Origin: Conexibacter sp. S30A1
GTDB taxonomy: Bacteria; Actinomycetota; Thermoleophilia; Solirubrobacterales; Solirubrobacteraceae
NCBI RefSeq assembly: GCF_023330665.1
Contig: NZ_CP097127.1
Location: forward strand, 496,001 to 560,000
Length of the DNA: 64,000 nucleotides
Reading direction: 5' to 3'
Part shown: one piece after another, positions 18,239-29,955 of the stretch
Numbering within the stretch: position 1 is the first letter of the stretch
How the letters are laid out: each line of letters opens with the position of its first letter
Position numbers and translations under genes: made by a program
Notes under the pieces: generated by a model
Told to the model about the DNA's origin: nothing
The model's input: only the letters and a program-made list of their open reading frames with translations
Databases searched by the model: none

Positions 18239-19039
18239 ATGACCAACCCACAGCGCGACACCAGGGTGATTGCCACCTACAACATCAAGGGCGGGGTCGG
18301 CAAAACCTCCGCCGCCGTCAACCTCGCCTACCTCGCGGCTGCGGCCGGGCACCAGACGCTGCTGTGGGACCTCGACCCGCAGGCGGCCAGCACCTACCTC
18401 TTTCGCGTGCGCCCGAAGGTCAAGGGTGGCGGGCGGGGGCTGCTGCGCAAGCGCAATTCGGCTCGCGACCACATCAAGGCCACCGACCACGAGCGTCTCG
18501 ACCTGTTGCCGGCCGACTTCTCCTACCGTCACCTCGACCTCGCGCTTGACCAGTTCAAGAAGCCGGCCGCCCGCCTGCGCAAGGTGCTTGCGCCACTGCG
18601 GGCTGACTACGATTACATCTTCCTGGACTGCCCGCCGAGCATTTCGCTGGTGTCCGAGGCGGTGTTTGAGGCGTCCGACGCGCTGCTCGTCCCGGTGATC
18701 CCAGCCACGCTTTCCTCGCGTGCCTATGAGCAGCTTGAGGAGCTGACGCGCGCAGGTAAGGTCGGGCGCCGCAGTGGCACCGCGACGTTCGCCTTCTTCT
18801 CGATGGCGGATGTCAGTCGCCCGCTGCACCTGCAGGTGATGGAGCGCCTGCGCGGCATCGACCAGCTGACGGTGCTCGGGGTTGCGATACCCACCGCTGA
18901 CGAGGTGGAGCTGATGGGGGAGGAGCGCAACCCGGTGAACGTATTCGCGCCCGCCAGCGCGGCAGCTGTGGCCTACGTGGCGCTCTGGACCGAGATCGAG
19001 CGGCGGCTGCGCCCCTCCGCGCCGCCCGCCGGGAGCTAG
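18239..19039 (+). CDS. ParA/MinD-family ATPase
   Basis: A 266-residue deviant Walker ATPase: NIKGGVGKTSAAVNLAYLA (Walker A with both lysines), LWDLDPQAAS, and Walker B YIFLDCPPSISLVSEA. Such ATPases move or space cargo on the nucleoid. No ParB or parS-like partner is present. The neighbour is a CHAD protein, so a cargo such as polyphosphate granules is possible by analogy with McdA and similar systems; this is inference. A GAGAG sequence before ATG 18239 may be the ribosome-binding site. Confidence 0.88.
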   Translation: MTNPQRDTRVIATYNIKGGVGKTSAAVNLAYLAAAAGHQTLLWDLDPQAASTYLFRVRPKVKGGGRGLLRKRNSARDHIKATDHERLDLLPADFSYRHLDLALDQFKKPAARLRKVLAPLRADYDYIFLDCPPSISLVSEAVFEASDALLVPVIPATLSSRAYEQLEELTRAGKVGRRSGTATFAFFSMADVSRPLHLQVMERLRGIDQLTVLGVAIPTADEVELMGEERNPVNVFAPASAAAVAYVALWTEIERRLRPSAPPAGS

Positions 19040-19047
19040 GCCCGCAG

Positions 19048-19545
19048 TTGTCCGACGAGGATCAGAAATCACCTCAGCCTGGCCGGCCGCGCGTCGCCGA
19101 CCGGGTTGTGCGTCACCGCAGCTGGGTCGTCGCGGCCACGCTCGTCGTGGTGATCGTCCTCTTCAGCCTGATCGCCGGTCGTGCCCGCACACGCGGACGC
19201 CCGCCGGTGGTCCAGTTTGGCGTTCAGGTCCGCCCGCCCTCAGCCTCCGGTCTGGTCTACACGAACGGCTGGCTGGTCTCGGGCGGTGCAGAGCAGGTGG
19301 CCGTGTACGCGGGAAGCGAGGCATCGAACCGCGCTGACGGACTGCTCCTGATCGTGCAAGTGAGCGCTCACCGCCACCGCAGCGCGCGCGTGGTCATCCG
19401 TGGCAGCGGTGCGGTGACGCTGCTGCGGCCCGCATCGCCTGCCACGGTGACGGCGGCTCTGCACGCGCAGCTGCGGTTCATAACCGCCGCCGGTGCCACG
19501 GGCATCCTCGACGTGGGCGACGGTCGCACCGCGTTCATCCACTGA
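19048..19545 (+). CDS. Membrane-anchored protein of unknown function
   Basis: A 165-residue protein starting with TTG 19048. A basic, Pro-rich N-terminus is followed by one membrane segment (SWVVAATLVVVIVLFSLIAG, residues 26-45) and an extracytoplasmic domain of short beta-like stretches (VVQFGVQVRPP, VTLLRPASPATVTAALHAQL). I do not recognise the family. It starts 8 nt after the ParA gene and may belong to the same operon. Confidence 0.55.
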   Translation: MSDEDQKSPQPGRPRVADRVVRHRSWVVAATLVVVIVLFSLIAGRARTRGRPPVVQFGVQVRPPSASGLVYTNGWLVSGGAEQVAVYAGSEASNRADGLLLIVQVSAHRHRSARVVIRGSGAVTLLRPASPATVTAALHAQLRFITAAGATGILDVGDGRTAFIH

Positions 19546-19640
19546 GCCTCCAAGCTGGGGCTGGGGACATCACCTACGCCCCAAAGCTCGCGCCGGCCCG
19601 CCAGTTTGTGCATCCGGTGCGCCTGAGACGCTCGGTTTTA

Positions 19641-19671
19641 CCCAAATCAGGGCGAGGGCGTCTGATTTGGG
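19641..19671. terminator. Hairpin between convergent genes
   Basis: CCCAAATCAG (19641-19650) and CTGATTTGGG (19662-19671) form a perfect 10-bp stem with an 11-nt loop between the plus-strand membrane protein and the minus-strand oxidoreductase. It probably ends transcription from one or both sides; no long T-tract is present. Confidence 0.55.
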
Positions 19672-19694
19672 GCGCAGGGGTGGTCAGCGTTGGC

Positions 19695-20780
19695 TCACGG
19701 TCGGTCAGCTCGCCCGCCGGGGTGCTCGAGCCTGGCGCTTGACAACGGCTCGGGGATCAGGCGCTCATCGCCTGCGCTGATGGCGTCGGCGAGCAGGCGC
19801 CCGGAGGCGAGCCCCAGCGAAAGCCCGCGCCCGCCGTGCCCGGAGGCGATCCACAGATGCTCCTGCCCTGGGACTCGCCCCAGCAACGGACGGTTGTCAA
19901 AGGACTTGGGGCGCGCGCAGACGAGCGTCGAGCGCACGCGCGCCTGGGCGAGCGACGGTACGAACCGTGGTCCGCGGTCGAGCAGCCGCGGGCCCCAGTC
20001 CTCGCCGCGCGGCTCCTCACCCGCCAGCAATGTCGAGCCGACCGCCAGCCAGCTCGGGCTGTCGAGCAGCGTGAACGGTGCCACGTCATCGATCGCGCCT
20101 GCCAGCAGCCCGCGCGTGAGCGTCCCCTCGATCAGCGCGTGCCGGGGGTGGCGGGTGAGCTCCACCAGCACGATCACCCCCCACAGCGGCGTGACCGCAC
20201 CGGCGTCGATCAGCCCATCCAGGGCTGGCCCGGTGCCTGTGCCGGCGGCGACCACGACCTCGCCGTGCGTGCGTCGTAGCGCCGCCAGATCGGCGGCCTC
20301 GCCCAGCAGAAAGCGCACGCCCGCCGCACGGGCGTGCTCGGCCACCGTCTCGGTCGCGGTGAGCGGGCTGATCGGATAGCCCGTGTGCAGCAGACAGCCC
20401 CACATGTCGCCGGCCAGGAGCGGCTCCTCCGCAAGCGCCTGCTGGGGGTCGAGCACCGCGGGCGCGAGCTCGGGAAAGCTGCCGTAGTGGGCCGCCAGCT
20501 CGCGCGCGGTCGCTTCGTCCTCGACCAGCAGCATCGCGCCGACCGGCTCGCCCGGCATCGCCGCGCCGAGGAACTCGCCAAGCAGCGCCACGTTCTCCTC
20601 ATAGAGCGCGGTCGTGAGCGCGTCGTAGGTGTGCTCGACCAGGCCGTTATTGCGCCCCGACGCACCGGCTCCGATCCCCGACCGGTCGAGCACGGTCACC
20701 GACATACCGTGCTGGGCGAGGAAGTACGCGCTGGCGCAGCCGACGATCCCGGCGCCGATGATCGCAACGTCTGAAGCCAT
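19695..20780 (-). CDS. FAD-dependent oxidoreductase, DAO family
   Basis: A 361-residue protein of the D-amino-acid oxidase/glycine oxidase/sarcosine oxidase fold. The FAD-binding motif VAIIGAGIVGCASAYFLAQHG is at the N-terminus, GASGRNNGLVEH follows, and the C-terminal FAD contact is HLWIASGHGGRGLSLGLASG. The substrate is unknown. It is divergent from murL with only 26 nt between start codons, so the two may be co-regulated; a link to D-glutamate metabolism is only a guess. Confidence 0.8.
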   Translation of the reverse strand: MASDVAIIGAGIVGCASAYFLAQHGMSVTVLDRSGIGAGASGRNNGLVEHTYDALTTALYEENVALLGEFLGAAMPGEPVGAMLLVEDEATARELAAHYGSFPELAPAVLDPQQALAEEPLLAGDMWGCLLHTGYPISPLTATETVAEHARAAGVRFLLGEAADLAALRRTHGEVVVAAGTGTGPALDGLIDAGAVTPLWGVIVLVELTRHPRHALIEGTLTRGLLAGAIDDVAPFTLLDSPSWLAVGSTLLAGEEPRGEDWGPRLLDRGPRFVPSLAQARVRSTLVCARPKSFDNRPLLGRVPGQEHLWIASGHGGRGLSLGLASGRLLADAISAGDERLIPEPLSSARLEHPGGRADRP

Positions 20781-20793
20781 CAGCCAGCGAGAC

Positions 20794-20799
20794 TACGCT
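20794..20799 (+). promoter_or_regulatory. -10 element, leaderless type (murL)
   Basis: TACGCT ends 7 nt before GTG 20807. The reverse strand of the same bases reads AGCGTA; a TAGCGT for the divergent oxidoreductase gene occupies 20795-20800. Confidence 0.45.
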
Positions 20800-20806
20800 A
20801 GTGCTC

Positions 20807-22150
20807 GTGTCAACGCTTCCAGTCAAAGACTTCAGTCCGCAGGCGGTCCGCTCCTTCCAGTTCACCTACCGCAGCATCGCCCCGGACGGGCAGGTGCGGC
20901 TCGGCTATGCGCTCGACGACAACGAGTTCGAGGAGCGCTTCGAGTTCCCGGCCCCGCGTGTGCAGACCCCGGCGCTCGAAGGTCTGCTCGACCTGCTGCA
21001 CTGGATCGCCGGCATCAGCTACTACAAGGCGGCGGTGCCACAGCACCTAGTCTGCGAGACCGGCGCCCCGCCCGCTGCGGCCGCGCAGCTGCTGGCGGCG
21101 CTCTACTCCGAGGGCCTCGCCGAGTTTGCCTATGTGAACTCGCTCGAGGCGCTGCCGCGCCCGCAGTTCCCCCGCGGCGACGACACGACCCCGAGCGCCC
21201 AGCAGCGCGAGCTGCGCTCGCTGCTGGTGCCCCTCGGCGGTGGCAAGGATTCCGCGGTGGCGGTTGAGGTCGCTCGCGCAAGCGGCCTCGAGGTGACGTT
21301 GTTCTCGGTTGGTGACGCGCCACCGATCCGCGCAAGCGCCGAGGTCGCGAGCCTGCCGCGCCTGATCATCAGGCGCACCCTTGACCCGCGGCTGCTTGAG
21401 CTCAATGCGCGCGGCGCGCTCAACGGGCACGTCCCGGTCACCGCGATCGTCAGCGCTGTGGCGCTGCTCGCCGCCGCCACCCAGGGGATCGACGCGGTGG
21501 CGATGGCCAACGAGCGCAGCGCCTCGGTCGGCAGTCTCCAGTGGCAGGGCGTAGAGGTCAACCACCAGTTCTCCAAGGGCCGTCGCGCCGAACGGCTGCT
21601 GGCGGACGCCACCGCCGAAATCGACGGCGCCCCGCGGATCTTCTCGCTCCTGCGTCCCGCCTCAGAGCTCTCGATCGCCAGGGCCTTTGCGCGGCTCGAG
21701 CGCTACCACCCGGTGTTCACCAGCTGCAACCGCGTGTTCGCGCTCGACCCGCAGCGGCGCACCAGCTCCTGGTGCTGTAACTGCGACAAGTGCCGTTTCG
21801 TGTTTCTGATCCTGGCACCGTTCAGCACTCCCGAGCACATGCTTGAGATCTTCGGCGCCGACCTGCTCGATGATGCCTCCCAGTACGACGGGTTCGTCCG
21901 CCTGGTCGGCGGCGTGGATCAGAAGCCGTTCGAGTGCGTGGGCGAGCTGCAGGAGAGCCTCGCGGCCGTCCAGCTGCTCGACGCAAGCCCGCTGTGGCGC
22001 GAGCACGCCAACGTCAGGCGGCTGGCTGGCGCCGTGCTCGCAGGCCATGAGCTCAGCGCCGGGCAGATCGCTGCGCTATTTGAGCTGGGCGAGGAGCACG
22101 ACATCCCGGGCGAGCTGATCGGCTCGGTGCGTGAAGTTCTCGGAGCTTGA
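20807..22150 (+). CDS. murL: UDP-MurNAc-L-Ala-L-Glu epimerase
   Basis: A 447-residue protein that I recognise as MurL. In the MurL/MurD2 route MurD2 attaches L-Glu to UDP-MurNAc-L-Ala and MurL then inverts it to D-Glu in an ATP-dependent step. The PP-loop is VPLGGGKDSAVAVEVA (near residues 142-157) and a Cys cluster SSWCCNCDKCRFVFLIL lies near residues 320-336, both typical of the family. The next gene, overlapping by 20 nt, is a MurD2-type ligase, which supports the call strongly. GTG 20807 is chosen over GTG 20801 because it fits the TACGCT element. The assignment is from motifs and context and has not been tested. Confidence 0.85.
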   Translation: MSTLPVKDFSPQAVRSFQFTYRSIAPDGQVRLGYALDDNEFEERFEFPAPRVQTPALEGLLDLLHWIAGISYYKAAVPQHLVCETGAPPAAAAQLLAALYSEGLAEFAYVNSLEALPRPQFPRGDDTTPSAQQRELRSLLVPLGGGKDSAVAVEVARASGLEVTLFSVGDAPPIRASAEVASLPRLIIRRTLDPRLLELNARGALNGHVPVTAIVSAVALLAAATQGIDAVAMANERSASVGSLQWQGVEVNHQFSKGRRAERLLADATAEIDGAPRIFSLLRPASELSIARAFARLERYHPVFTSCNRVFALDPQRRTSSWCCNCDKCRFVFLILAPFSTPEHMLEIFGADLLDDASQYDGFVRLVGGVDQKPFECVGELQESLAAVQLLDASPLWREHANVRRLAGAVLAGHELSAGQIAALFELGEEHDIPGELIGSVREVLGA

Positions 22151-23342
22151 CGGACGGCGGGTCGCGCTCTGGGGGCTGGGGCGCGAGACCCGCGCGCTGC
22201 GCGACCAGCTGGCGGCGCGCCTGCCGGCCACGGTGATCAGCGCCGTGATCGATGAGGACACCCCGCAGGAGGAGGCGCGTGCAGCGCTCGCGCACGCCGA
22301 CGTGCTGATCCGCTCGCCCGGCGTCTCGATCTACAAGCCGCTGATCCAGGCCGCCCGCGCCGCCGGCCTGCCCGTCGGCACCGCCACCGGCCTATGGCTG
22401 GCCGAGCGCGGTGGCCGGCATGTGATCGGCGTGACCGGCACCAAGGGCAAGAGCACCACCGCCACGATCGTCGCGCACCTGCTGCGCCGCGCGGGCATGA
22501 GCGTCGAGCTGGCCGGCAACATCGGCCGACCGGTGATCGAGCTGATCGGACTCGACCCCGCGACCTGGGTGGTGCTCGAGCTCTCGAGCTACCAGATCGC
22601 CGACCTGGAGGTCGGGCCGGAGGTCGCGCTGCTCACCAACCTCTCGCGCGAGCACACCGACTGGCACGGCAGCGAGCAGCGCTACCGCGCCGACAAGCTG
22701 CGGCTCTTTGACCTGCCCGGGGTCCGCGCCGCGGTTCGCCCGCTTGGCGACCGCGGCGACTGGCCGCTGGTCGTGCCGGCCGCCGCGGTCCCGCTGCGCG
22801 GCGCGCACAACGCGCAGAACGTCGCGGCCGCGGTGGCGGCGATCCAGGCGGCCGGACTGCCGCTGCCCGACCTCCCCGGCGCGCTGACGGGGCTTGAGCC
22901 GCTGCCGCACCGTCTGCAGACGGTGCACGTCGACGCGCGTGGGGTCGAGTGGGTTGACGACAGCATCTCGACCACGCCGGCATCGGCGGTGGCGGCGATC
23001 GAAGCCTTTGCCGGGCGGTCACTGGTGCTGATCGCCGGCGGTGCCGACCGCGCTCAGGATTACGCTCCGCTCGGACAGGCGCTCGCCTTGCGCCGTGAGC
23101 CGACGGCGCTCGTGCTGCTGCCCGACACCGGCGAGGCGATCGCTGCCGCCGCGGCGGCCTTTGGTTTCGCCGCGGCCCGCATGTCGACAGCGGGAGACAT
23201 GCGGGAGGCAACACGCCTGGCCGCCTCGCGCGCGCAGCCCGGCGCGGTGATCCTGCTTTCGCCCGCGGCGCCGAGCTTCAACGCCTACCGCGACTTCGAG
23301 GAACGCGGCGATCACTTCGCCGCGTTAGCCTTGCGAACGTGA
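22131..23342 (+). CDS. murD2: UDP-MurNAc-L-Ala--L-Glu ligase (MurD2)
   Basis: A 403-residue Mur ligase. VALWGLGRETRALRDQLA forms the N-terminal domain, the ATP loop is GVTGTKGKSTTATIVAHLL (residues 100-118), and NLSREHTDWHGSEQRYRADK is the central metal/substrate region. The C-terminal motif is DDSISTTPASAVAAI in place of the DSKATN seen in ordinary MurD; this, together with an adjacent murL, points to MurD2, which adds L-Glu. GTG start at 22131 inside murL implies translational coupling. No ordinary murD occurs in the dcw cluster of this window, so this is probably the cell's main second ligase. Confidence 0.85.
   Translation: MKFSELDGRRVALWGLGRETRALRDQLAARLPATVISAVIDEDTPQEEARAALAHADVLIRSPGVSIYKPLIQAARAAGLPVGTATGLWLAERGGRHVIGVTGTKGKSTTATIVAHLLRRAGMSVELAGNIGRPVIELIGLDPATWVVLELSSYQIADLEVGPEVALLTNLSREHTDWHGSEQRYRADKLRLFDLPGVRAAVRPLGDRGDWPLVVPAAAVPLRGAHNAQNVAAAVAAIQAAGLPLPDLPGALTGLEPLPHRLQTVHVDARGVEWVDDSISTTPASAVAAIEAFAGRSLVLIAGGADRAQDYAPLGQALALRREPTALVLLPDTGEAIAAAAAAFGFAAARMSTAGDMREATRLAASRAQPGAVILLSPAAPSFNAYRDFEERGDHFAALALRT
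23326..23331 (+). promoter_or_regulatory. -10 element, leaderless type (argG)
   Basis: TAGCCT lies inside the end of murD2, 7 nt before GTG 23339. Confidence 0.35.
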
Positions 23343-24583
23343 CCGAACCGACCGCAACCTACCTGGCCAGGCCCGAGGACGTGCAGCGCGTGCTGCTGCT
23401 CTACAGCGGCGGCCTGGACACGAGCGTGATGCTCAAGTGGATTCAGGACGAGTACCAGGCCGAGGTGGTGGCGCTGACCGTCAACCTCGGCCAGCCTGGC
23501 GAGGACTACGACGTCGTGCGCGGCAAGGCGCTTTCGCTGGGGGCCGTGGAGGCGCATGTGGTCGACGCGCGCGAGGAGTTCGCGCGCGAGTACGTCGTGC
23601 CCGCGATCCGCGCCAATGCCATATACGGCCTCGGCTACCCGCTGTTCACGGCGCTCGGGCGGCCGTTGATCGCCAAGCTGGCGGTTGAGCTGGCGCGCCA
23701 GACCGGCTGCGACACGATCGCGCACGGGTGCACCGGCAAGGGCAACGACCAGGTGCGGATCGAGTCGACCGTCGCGACGCTGGCACCGGAGCTCAAGGTG
23801 ATCGCGCCCGTGCGGTCGTGGAAGATGGGTCGCAACGAGGAGGCCGCCTACGCGCGCGAGCACGGAATCCCGGTCAAGGGCGGGGCCGAGGTCGCGCCCT
23901 ACTCGATCGACGACAACCTCTGGGGACGCTCGAGTGAAGGCCGCTGGATCGAGGATCTGTCGGTGGCCCCGCAGGAGGACGTATTCCAGCTGGTGACGCG
24001 TCCAGAACTCGCCCCGGACGAGCCGGAGACGATCGAGATCGAGTTCGAGGCCGGGGTGCCGGTTGCCCTGGACGGCACGCGCCTGGGTCTGGTGGAGCTG
24101 CTTGACCGGGTCGCGGCGGCTGGCATGCGTCACGGGGTCGGGATCGTCGACCACATCGAGGACCGGATCGTGGGCCTCAAGGTGCGAGACATCTACGAGG
24201 TGCCGGCGGCAGCGATTCTGTTGCCGGCGCACGCCGAGCTCGAACGGCTGGTAGGCACCATCCACCAGAACCAGTTCAAGACGATGCTCGACCAGAAGTG
24301 GGCCTACCTGGTCTATGCGGGGCTGTGGTGGGAGCCGCTGCGCTCGGACCTCGACGCCTACATGCTGGCCGCCAACTCACAGGTCACCGGCCGGATCGGG
24401 GTGAAGCTGTTCAAGGGGTCGGCGCGAGTGGTGACCAGGCAGTCGCCCTACGCGGTCTACGACGCTCAGCTTGCGAGTTTTGCGGAGTCAGGCGGGCTGT
24501 TCAGCCAGGAGGCGTCGCCGGGCTTCATCGAGCTGTGGTCGCTGCAGTCGCGGATGGCCTGGCAGGTGCGCAACAGCCGATGA
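23339..24583 (+). CDS. argG: Argininosuccinate synthase
   Basis: A 414-residue enzyme that joins citrulline and aspartate with ATP. The ATP-PP loop LLLYSGGLDTSVMLKWI is at the N-terminus, and GCTGKGNDQVRIE, APVRSWKMGRNEEAAYA and GGAEVAPYSIDDNLWGRSSEG are diagnostic. Length is slightly above the usual 400. Its stop overlaps a small 86-residue gene by 4 nt; the start overlaps the murD2 end by 4 nt. Confidence 0.96.
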   Translation: MTEPTATYLARPEDVQRVLLLYSGGLDTSVMLKWIQDEYQAEVVALTVNLGQPGEDYDVVRGKALSLGAVEAHVVDAREEFAREYVVPAIRANAIYGLGYPLFTALGRPLIAKLAVELARQTGCDTIAHGCTGKGNDQVRIESTVATLAPELKVIAPVRSWKMGRNEEAAYAREHGIPVKGGAEVAPYSIDDNLWGRSSEGRWIEDLSVAPQEDVFQLVTRPELAPDEPETIEIEFEAGVPVALDGTRLGLVELLDRVAAAGMRHGVGIVDHIEDRIVGLKVRDIYEVPAAAILLPAHAELERLVGTIHQNQFKTMLDQKWAYLVYAGLWWEPLRSDLDAYMLAANSQVTGRIGVKLFKGSARVVTRQSPYAVYDAQLASFAESGGLFSQEASPGFIELWSLQSRMAWQVRNSR

Positions 24584-24840
24584 GCCGCTGGCCGTGGCGC
24601 CGGCGGGCGGTGGCTGGGCCCCCGGCACCCGAGCCTGCCCGCCAGGTCGAGCCCGAGGCGCGGACGGCGCCAGAGCCCGCCGTGCGGCCGCTGCCCGACT
24701 CCGAGCCGGGGCAGCGGCCCGATGGTGGCGGCGAGTTCGCTGGTGGCGTTTCGCCGGCGCGGCTGGACGAGGCGCTCAGGCGTCTGCGTGAGCGTACGCC
24801 CGCGCGCGAGGACGACCCCCCGGTGCAGCCAGGGGGCTAG
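24580..24840 (+). CDS. Small Pro-rich protein of unknown function
   Basis: An 86-residue protein starting at ATG 24580 in an ATGA overlap with argG. It begins with a basic run (MSRWPWRRRAV), is rich in Pro/Glu/Ala, and ends with a short charged helix (SPARLDEALRRLRERTPARED). I do not recognise it. The tight coupling to argG and the helix suggest a real protein, but composition alone is weak support. Confidence 0.45.
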   Translation: MSRWPWRRRAVAGPPAPEPARQVEPEARTAPEPAVRPLPDSEPGQRPDGGGEFAGGVSPARLDEALRRLRERTPAREDDPPVQPGG

Positions 24841-24857
24841 CGGCGCGGGGCGAGCCT

Positions 24858-24885
24858 TCAAGCAAGGTCTGCGCAATTTGCTTGA
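24858..24885. terminator. Hairpin between argG operon and dnaE
   Basis: TCAAGCAA (24858-24865) and TTGCTTGA (24878-24885) make a perfect 8-bp stem with a 12-nt loop. It lies just before the dnaE promoter and may end the upstream operon or act as an operator. Confidence 0.45.
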
Positions 24886-24894
24886 GGACCGGGT

Positions 24895-24921
24895 TTGACT
24901 GTCCGGGCAGGGGCCTATCCT
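24895..24921 (+). promoter_or_regulatory. Promoter of dnaE
   Basis: TTGACT (24895-24900) and TATCCT (24916-24921), 15 nt apart, end 10 nt before ATG 24932. No Shine-Dalgarno is seen, so the mRNA may be leaderless. Confidence 0.5.
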
Positions 24922-24931
24922 CGGTTCTCCG

Positions 24932-28457
<3,526 letters not shown>

Positions 28458-28459
<2 letters not shown>

Positions 28460-28480
28460 GCGCGCGGGTCCGCCGCGCTC
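28458..28480. terminator. Hairpin between dnaE and zwf
   Basis: GAGCGCG (28458-28464) and CGCGCTC (28474-28480) pair around a loop that can extend the stem (CGG/CCG). It starts at the dnaE stop and lies before the convergent zwf stop, so it may act in both directions. There is no long T-tract. Confidence 0.45.
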
Positions 28481-28487
28481 GCTCTCA

Positions 28488-29936
28488 CTACTGGTTCTGA
28501 GCGTCCGTTGCGGGCGCCGCGGTGAGCCAGGGTGCGCGCCAGCCGCCGTAGCCGTTGAGCAGCTTGTCGGCTTCGGCCGGGCCCCAGGAGCCGCAGGCGT
28601 ACGGGATGACCGCGGGCGGGTTGTTCAGCAGCGGCTCGATCACCCGCCAGCTCTCCTCGACGCTGTCCTGGCGTGTGAACGCCGTGCCATCACCGATCAT
28701 CGCGGCGTGCAGGAGCACCTCGTAGGGGGTCGGACCCTCGCCGCCCTCCTGTGCGAACTCCATCTCAAGGTCAATCTCAGAGGCTCCGCGCGTGTCTGCG
28801 CGGTGCGCATCGACGATCATCTTGATGCCTGTGCGCGGGTCGATCTTGACGATGATCTGGCCGGGCTGCGGCAGACGGGCGGTGGTCGGGATGAAGGCGA
28901 GCTTCGGTGGATGCTTGAAAACGAGCCGCACCTCGGTCTGCTTGGCGGGTAGGCACTTGCCCGTGCGCAGGAAGAAGGGCACCCCGGCCCAGCGCCAGTT
29001 CTCGATCTCCAATCGCAGCGCTGCGTAGGTCTCGGTGGTCGAGTCCGCGGCGACGCCGGGGATCGCCCGGTAGCCTTCGTACTGGCCGCGCACGTAGTGG
29101 GCCGGATCGGCGTTGGCCATCGAGCGCAGGACCGAGTACTTGGCGGTCTTCAGCGTGTCGGCGTCGCCGCCGGCGGGTGGTTCCATCGCGACCGCGGCGA
29201 CGACCTGCAGGAGGTGGTTGACCACGACGTCGCGTAGCGCTCCGACGGGGTCGTAGAAGTGCCCGCGATCCTCAACCCCGACCGTTTCCGACATCGTGAT
29301 CTGCACCGAGGAGACGTAGTTGCGGTTCCAGATCGGTTCGATCGTGGTGTTGGCAAAGCGCAGGTAGAGGATCTCCTGAAGACCCATCTTGCCGAGGAAG
29401 TGGTCGATTCGGTAGAGCTGATCCTCGTGCAGATACTTGTGCAGGTCGGCGGCCAGCTTGCGCGCTGACGCGAGGTCGTGCCCGAACGGCTTCTCCACCA
29501 CGACGCGCTCGCCGCTGCCGAGCAGCCCGGCCGTGTGCAGACCGGCGATCACCGTCTCAAAGAGACTGGGCGGCACCTCGAGGTAGAAGGTCGGGTTGTG
29601 CAGGTGGCCAAGCTGCCGCACGAGCCGGTTGTAGGTCTGCGCGTCGGCAAAGTCGCCGCTCACATAGCGCAGACGATCGGCGAAACGCGCGAAGACAGAC
29701 TCATCCAATTGCTCGCCGCTGTCCTGGATCGATTCGCGTGCGCGCTGGACCAACTGTTCGACCTTCCAGTCGTCCACGGCAACCCCGATCACCGGTAACT
29801 CCAGCAGGCCGCGCTGCTCGAGCCGGTAGAGCGATCTGAACGTCATCTTTCGCGCGAGGTCTCCCGTGATGCCGAAGACGACAAGCGCGTCCGCGGCCTG
29901 CCTCGATGCATGTTGGCGTCGTTGCGCTCCGCTCAC
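28488..29936 (-). CDS. zwf: Glucose-6-phosphate 1-dehydrogenase
   Basis: A 482-residue enzyme, the entry to the pentose phosphate pathway. The nucleotide site is VVFGITGDLARKMTFRSLYRL, then VVVEKPFGHDLASARKLA and the active site RIDHFLGKMGLQEI. Residues near the C-terminus (YEVLLHAAMIGDGTAFTRQDSVEESWR) fit the family. The start is placed at GTG 29936, 7 nt after TAGGGT; a longer in-frame GTG at 29969 would overlap the nfo stop. It is transcribed away from dnaE and follows nfo on the minus strand. Confidence 0.94.
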   Translation of the reverse strand: MSGAQRRQHASRQAADALVVFGITGDLARKMTFRSLYRLEQRGLLELPVIGVAVDDWKVEQLVQRARESIQDSGEQLDESVFARFADRLRYVSGDFADAQTYNRLVRQLGHLHNPTFYLEVPPSLFETVIAGLHTAGLLGSGERVVVEKPFGHDLASARKLAADLHKYLHEDQLYRIDHFLGKMGLQEILYLRFANTTIEPIWNRNYVSSVQITMSETVGVEDRGHFYDPVGALRDVVVNHLLQVVAAVAMEPPAGGDADTLKTAKYSVLRSMANADPAHYVRGQYEGYRAIPGVAADSTTETYAALRLEIENWRWAGVPFFLRTGKCLPAKQTEVRLVFKHPPKLAFIPTTARLPQPGQIIVKIDPRTGIKMIVDAHRADTRGASEIDLEMEFAQEGGEGPTPYEVLLHAAMIGDGTAFTRQDSVEESWRVIEPLLNNPPAVIPYACGSWGPAEADKLLNGYGGWRAPWLTAAPATDAQNQ

Positions 29937-29943
29937 CTCACAC

Positions 29944-29949
29944 ACCCTA
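29944..29949 (-). promoter_or_regulatory. -10 element, leaderless type (zwf)
   Basis: TAGGGT on the minus strand ends 7 nt before the proposed GTG start of zwf. It lies just past the nfo stop codon. Confidence 0.4.
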
Positions 29950-29955
29950 CCCCTT

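Noticed and set aside
17105-19072. A 655-codon open frame on the minus strand opposite the CHAD and ParA genes
   Set aside because: It shadows two genes with clear motifs on the other strand, has an unlikely composition (Arg/Gly/His/Leu-rich), and long antisense frames are common in GC-rich DNA.
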